DNA from: Lachnoclostridium sp.
GTDB lineage: Bacteria; Bacillota; Clostridia; Lachnospirales; Lachnospiraceae
Assembly (NCBI GenBank): GCA_021770065.1
Contig: JAETRR010000013.1
Coordinates: forward strand, 100,729 to 164,728
DNA length: 64,000 nt
Direction: 5' to 3'
Part shown: positions 61,922-64,000 of the stretch, one piece after another
Layout: each line of letters begins with the position of its first letter
How positions within the stretch are numbered: the stretch's first letter is position 1
Program-made: the position numbers and the translations under genes
The notes under the pieces: model-generated
Database searches by the model: none
Told to the model about the DNA's origin: nothing
What the model saw: only the letters and a program-made list of their open reading frames with translations

Positions 61922-62695
61922 TTAGTCTCTCAAAAATCCGGTCAGCGGATCCGAGGCGGAGGCTCCGCGAGTCAGGACACGACCAAGGCCTGACAAATAA
62001 GCATTTCTTCCCGCTTCAACGGCCTGCCGGAAGGCTGCCGCCATCAGCGGAAGATCGCCTGCCGTGGCAAGGGCCGTATTCGCCATAACAGCCGCCGCTC
62101 CCATCTCCATGGCCTCACATGCCTGGGAAGGTCTTCCGATACCCGCGTCCACGATAATGGGCAGATCGATCTCGTCGATCAGTATCTGGATAAATTCCCG
62201 GGTGGCAAGTCCCTTGTTGGAGCCGATAGGAGAAGCCAGGGGCATAACGGAGGCCGCGCCTGCATTTGCCAGATCCCGGGCCGTATTAAGATCCGGATAC
62301 ATATAAGGCATGACCACAAAACCCTCTTTCGCAAGAATCTCCGTGGCCCGGACGGTTTCTGCATTGTCGGGCAGAAGGTATTTGGAATCACGCATAATCT
62401 CAATCTTTACAAAATCGCCGCAGCCCAATTCCCTGGCAAGACGGGCAATGCGGACTGCCTCCTCTGCGGTTCTGGCCCCCGAGGTATTGGGAAGGAGCGT
62501 AACACCCTCCGGTATGTAATCCAGAATATTTTCCTCTCTCTTTGTATTTGCGCGGCGCACAGCCAGAGTGATAATCTCCGCTCCCGCGTCCCGGACGGCC
62601 GCTTCAATAAGCTTCATAGAGTATTTTCCGGAGCCCAGGATAAACCGCGAATGGAATTCACGGCCCCCGATGGTAAATATATCATTGTTCTTCAT
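61922..62695 (-). CDS. thiG: thiazole synthase
   Basis: The 257 residues show [65 protein letters not shown] and [30 protein letters not shown]. This is the ThiG barrel, which forms the thiazole ring from deoxyxylulose phosphate, ThiS thiocarboxylate and dehydroglycine. It overlaps thiF by 14 bp. Confidence 0.95.
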   Translation of the reverse strand: MKNNDIFTIGGREFHSRFILGSGKYSMKLIEAAVRDAGAEIITLAVRRANTKREENILDYIPEGVTLLPNTSGARTAEEAVRIARLARELGCGDFVKIEIMRDSKYLLPDNAETVRATEILAKEGFVVMPYMYPDLNTARDLANAGAASVMPLASPIGSNKGLATREFIQILIDEIDLPIIVDAGIGRPSQACEAMEMGAAAVMANTALATAGDLPLMAAAFRQAVEAGRNAYLSGLGRVLTRGASASDPLTGFLRD

Positions 62696-63344
62696 AATCG
62701 TTCCTTTCTTTTTCTGTACACTGCTCTGCCAGAAGCCGCAGGGCCATATGGGCCTGATGGGCAGCGCAGAGCATTACCCGGGTAGAAAAAAGTCCACCGC
62801 TGCAGCCTGCATCGCTGACACCGTCCCCACAGAGATAAAAATGTCCGGTAATCTTCCGGGTCTTTACCGCATCGGCCGGACCGAGTCCTGCCATACCCGA
62901 TGCCGCAATCAGATATTTGTCCGGCATGGTTTCCAGCACGCAGCCGGCGAGCATGGCTTTTTCCCCGGCATCGTCAAAGGCTTCGCAGATAATATCCGCC
63001 GAACCCAGAAGAACCGGTGCATTCTTCTCCGTCAGCTTTTCGTTGTGGATCTCTGTCTTTATATACGGAGCGATTTCCCTCAGATTCTCCTCAAGAGCTT
63101 TTGTCTTCCAGGCTCCTATCTGATCCGCCTTATACTGCTGCCTGTGGAGGTTTGTGATGTCCACCCGGTCAAAATCAATAAGAATCAGTTTTCCAATACC
63201 GGCCCTGGCAAGCATAACGGCAATGGCGGAACCCAGACCGCCCAGACCGCAGACGGCAATCACGGCCTTCGAGAATTTTTCCTGTATCGCCCTTCCGTGG
63301 CGCTGCTCGAGTGCGGCCAGCATATCTTCTCTTGCAGGATACAT
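62682..63344 (-). CDS. thiF: ThiS adenylyltransferase
   Basis: The 220 residues have the E1-like adenylation loop [22 protein letters not shown] and the acidic motif [13 protein letters not shown]. No C-x-x-C zinc pairs are evident, as in the short clostridial ThiF type. It activates the ThiS C-terminus with ATP. It lies 1 bp after thiS. Confidence 0.92.
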   Translation of the reverse strand: MYPAREDMLAALEQRHGRAIQEKFSKAVIAVCGLGGLGSAIAVMLARAGIGKLILIDFDRVDITNLHRQQYKADQIGAWKTKALEENLREIAPYIKTEIHNEKLTEKNAPVLLGSADIICEAFDDAGEKAMLAGCVLETMPDKYLIAASGMAGLGPADAVKTRKITGHFYLCGDGVSDAGCSGGLFSTRVMLCAAHQAHMALRLLAEQCTEKERNDYEEQ

Positions 63345-63345
63345 G

Positions 63346-63540
63346 TCAGCCTCCCCCTACGAAGCCGACGATCTCTATCCGGTCTTCATCCTTAAGAATC
63401 ACGGATCCGTAATCTTTTCTCGGCACAATCTCCCCGTTCCGCTCTACGGCGATTCGTCCGGGATCATAATCTGTCGTCTCCAGATATTCAGACAGGGCAA
63501 TTCCTGCAATACTCCGGCCTTCACCATTGACGATTACCAT
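63346..63540 (-). CDS. thiS: thiamine biosynthesis sulfur-carrier protein
   Basis: A 64-residue ubiquitin-like protein starts [13 protein letters not shown] and ends in the reactive tail FVGGG, whose terminal glycine is adenylated and thiocarboxylated. The start is fixed by GGAGG seven bases before ATG 63540. The frame upstream translates a dispersed repeat and the riboswitch terminator and is not coding. Confidence 0.92.
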   Translation of the reverse strand: MVIVNGEGRSIAGIALSEYLETTDYDPGRIAVERNGEIVPRKDYGSVILKDEDRIEIVGFVGGG

Positions 63541-63558
63541 TTGTTTTACCTCCATTCT

Positions 63559-63610
63559 AAGTCGCTGCGCGACAGCACTAAAGGGTAAAGTCGCTTCGAC
63601 ACACTGGTAT
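63559..63610 (-). repeat. dispersed structured repeat, copy C (5' leader of thiS)
   Basis: About 50 bp matching the first part of copies A and B (AAGTCGCTGCGCGAC to CACACTGG). It lies between the riboswitch terminator and the thiS ribosome binding site, in the same orientation and at the same distance from the start codon as copies A and B. Confidence 0.85.
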
Positions 63611-63624
63611 GGGACGCCGCGCAT

Positions 63625-63660
63625 CAAAAATGGGAAACCGTCGATTTGACAATTTCCCAT
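63625..63660 (-). terminator. riboswitch-controlled terminator of thiSFGHE
   Basis: ATGGGAAA and TTTCCCAT form an eight-base stem on the minus strand followed by TTTTTG, about 20 bases downstream of the TPP aptamer. Confidence 0.8.
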
Positions 63661-63678
63661 AGCACAGTGCACATGCAT

Positions 63679-63765
63679 CTCCCTACGTTGGCATTATCCA
63701 AATCAGGTTTAAGGGTCGAAGGTACCACCTTCCTCTCAGCCTGTCCCGCAAGCTCCCCCGATATT
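63679..63765 (-). ncRNA. TPP riboswitch (THI element)
   Basis: The minus strand shows the conserved aptamer parts in order: GGGGGAGCTTGCGGG, CTGAGAG, GACCCTT, ACCTGATTTGGATAATGCC and AACGTAGGGAG. It binds thiamine pyrophosphate and here would steer the terminator at 63625-63660. It lies in the leader of thiSFGHE. Confidence 0.95.
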
Positions 63766-63802
63766 CTATTTGGTCACCGTTCACAGCAACTTTATCTGTT
63801 AC

Positions 63803-63831
63803 ATTATAGATCAAATTCCAAAGCAATTCAA
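63803..63831 (-). promoter_or_regulatory. thi operon promoter
   Basis: TTGAAT and TATAAT on the minus strand are separated by 17 bp and lie about 35 bases ahead of the aptamer. Confidence 0.75.
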
Positions 63832-63924
63832 GTGATTTCAAAAACATCACATTTCCGCATAGTTCTATAACCAGGGAGTACCGCACGGGTGTTTGACACA
63901 TCAATAATCAAAAAAGTGCTTCCA

Positions 63925-63949
63925 AGCCTTATAACAGGCTTATTTTTTT
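63925..63949 (+). terminator. possible plus-strand terminator or upstream promoter region
   Basis: AAGCCT and AGGCTT enclose six bases and are followed by ATTTTTTTG on the plus strand. No plus-strand gene precedes it in the window. On the minus strand TTGACA (63949-63954) lies 15 bp from TATAAG and could be a second weak promoter. Nothing else is seen to the window end. Confidence 0.35.
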
Positions 63950-64000
63950 GTCAACTTTTTTGTTTTATTAACTAGTAATATTTAGTGATATATGGTATAC

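Noticed and set aside
63541..63678. 46-codon N-terminal extension of ThiS
   Set aside because: It would translate the riboswitch terminator and repeat copy C. GGAGG precedes ATG 63540.
63683..63904. 73-codon minus-strand frame
   Set aside because: It overlaps the TPP aptamer and the promoter, so it is not coding.

Overview
The window looks like part of the chromosome of an anaerobic, low-GC Gram-positive gut bacterium of the Lachnospiraceae type (Clostridium cluster XIVa). The evidence is the protein set: clostridial leuCD, polyphosphate kinase with an HD-tailed Ppx, the Fe-S serine dehydratase in two subunits, small FeoA proteins with FeoB, a class F flavodiiron fusion, thiSFGHE behind a TPP riboswitch, and adjacent parE and parC. 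Base composition is near 50% GC with strong AGGAGG-type ribosome binding sites. Most genes lie on the minus strand. This placement is inference from gene content; I could run no search.

Layout. 1-0.24 kb: end of a chemoreceptor gene, then a long palindrome. 0.46-2.4 kb: leuC-leuD. 2.7-7.2 kb: lipase-like protein, phospholipase D-like protein, acetyltransferase, unknown. 7.4-12.1 kb: lipoprotein, then dut-ppx-ppk. 12.1-15.2 kb: rimO-pgsA-cinA. 15.3-17.9 kb: two DMT transporters, a lipoprotein, YqeY. 18.2-21.0 kb (plus strand): a serine uptake and deamination unit, DAACS symporter-sdaAB-sdaAA. 21.1-28 kb: extracellular MBL hydrolase, a 1158-residue Ig-like surface protein, a Ser/Thr kinase that appears to start at CTG, and a lone prepilin peptidase. 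28.2-33.1 kb: CotH protein and metQ-metN-metI behind a methionine-rich leader peptide. 33.1-38.6 kb: a D,D-carboxypeptidase, a Fur-controlled feo operon, two small membrane proteins. 38.8-39.9 kb: XRE regulator with twin operators and a DUF3169 membrane protein.

Two AT-rich accessory patches interrupt this core. At 40.0-41.8 kb there is a receiver-domain protein, a cysteine-rich histidine-kinase-like protein that seems truncated, a Panacea-domain remnant and a frameshifted fragment. At 51.7-54.1 kb, next to tRNA-Glu, there is a graveyard: integrase fragment, internally deleted IS, a small gene with an amber codon, a Fic protein lacking its catalytic histidine, and an IS630 fragment. Between the patches are a four-enzyme operon of unknown substrate (SDR, PHP, class II aldolase, Zn-dehydrogenase; 42.0-46.0 kb) and parE-parC.

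The right end holds copA-csoR-copZ, followed on the same strand by the flavodiiron-rubredoxin-oxidoreductase fusion, then thiSFGHE.

The strongest novel signals are the Met-codon-rich leader with its terminator in front of metQNI, and a dispersed structured repeat of about 117 bp that sits just upstream of the ribosome binding sites of leuC, parC and thiS and shows compensatory base changes.
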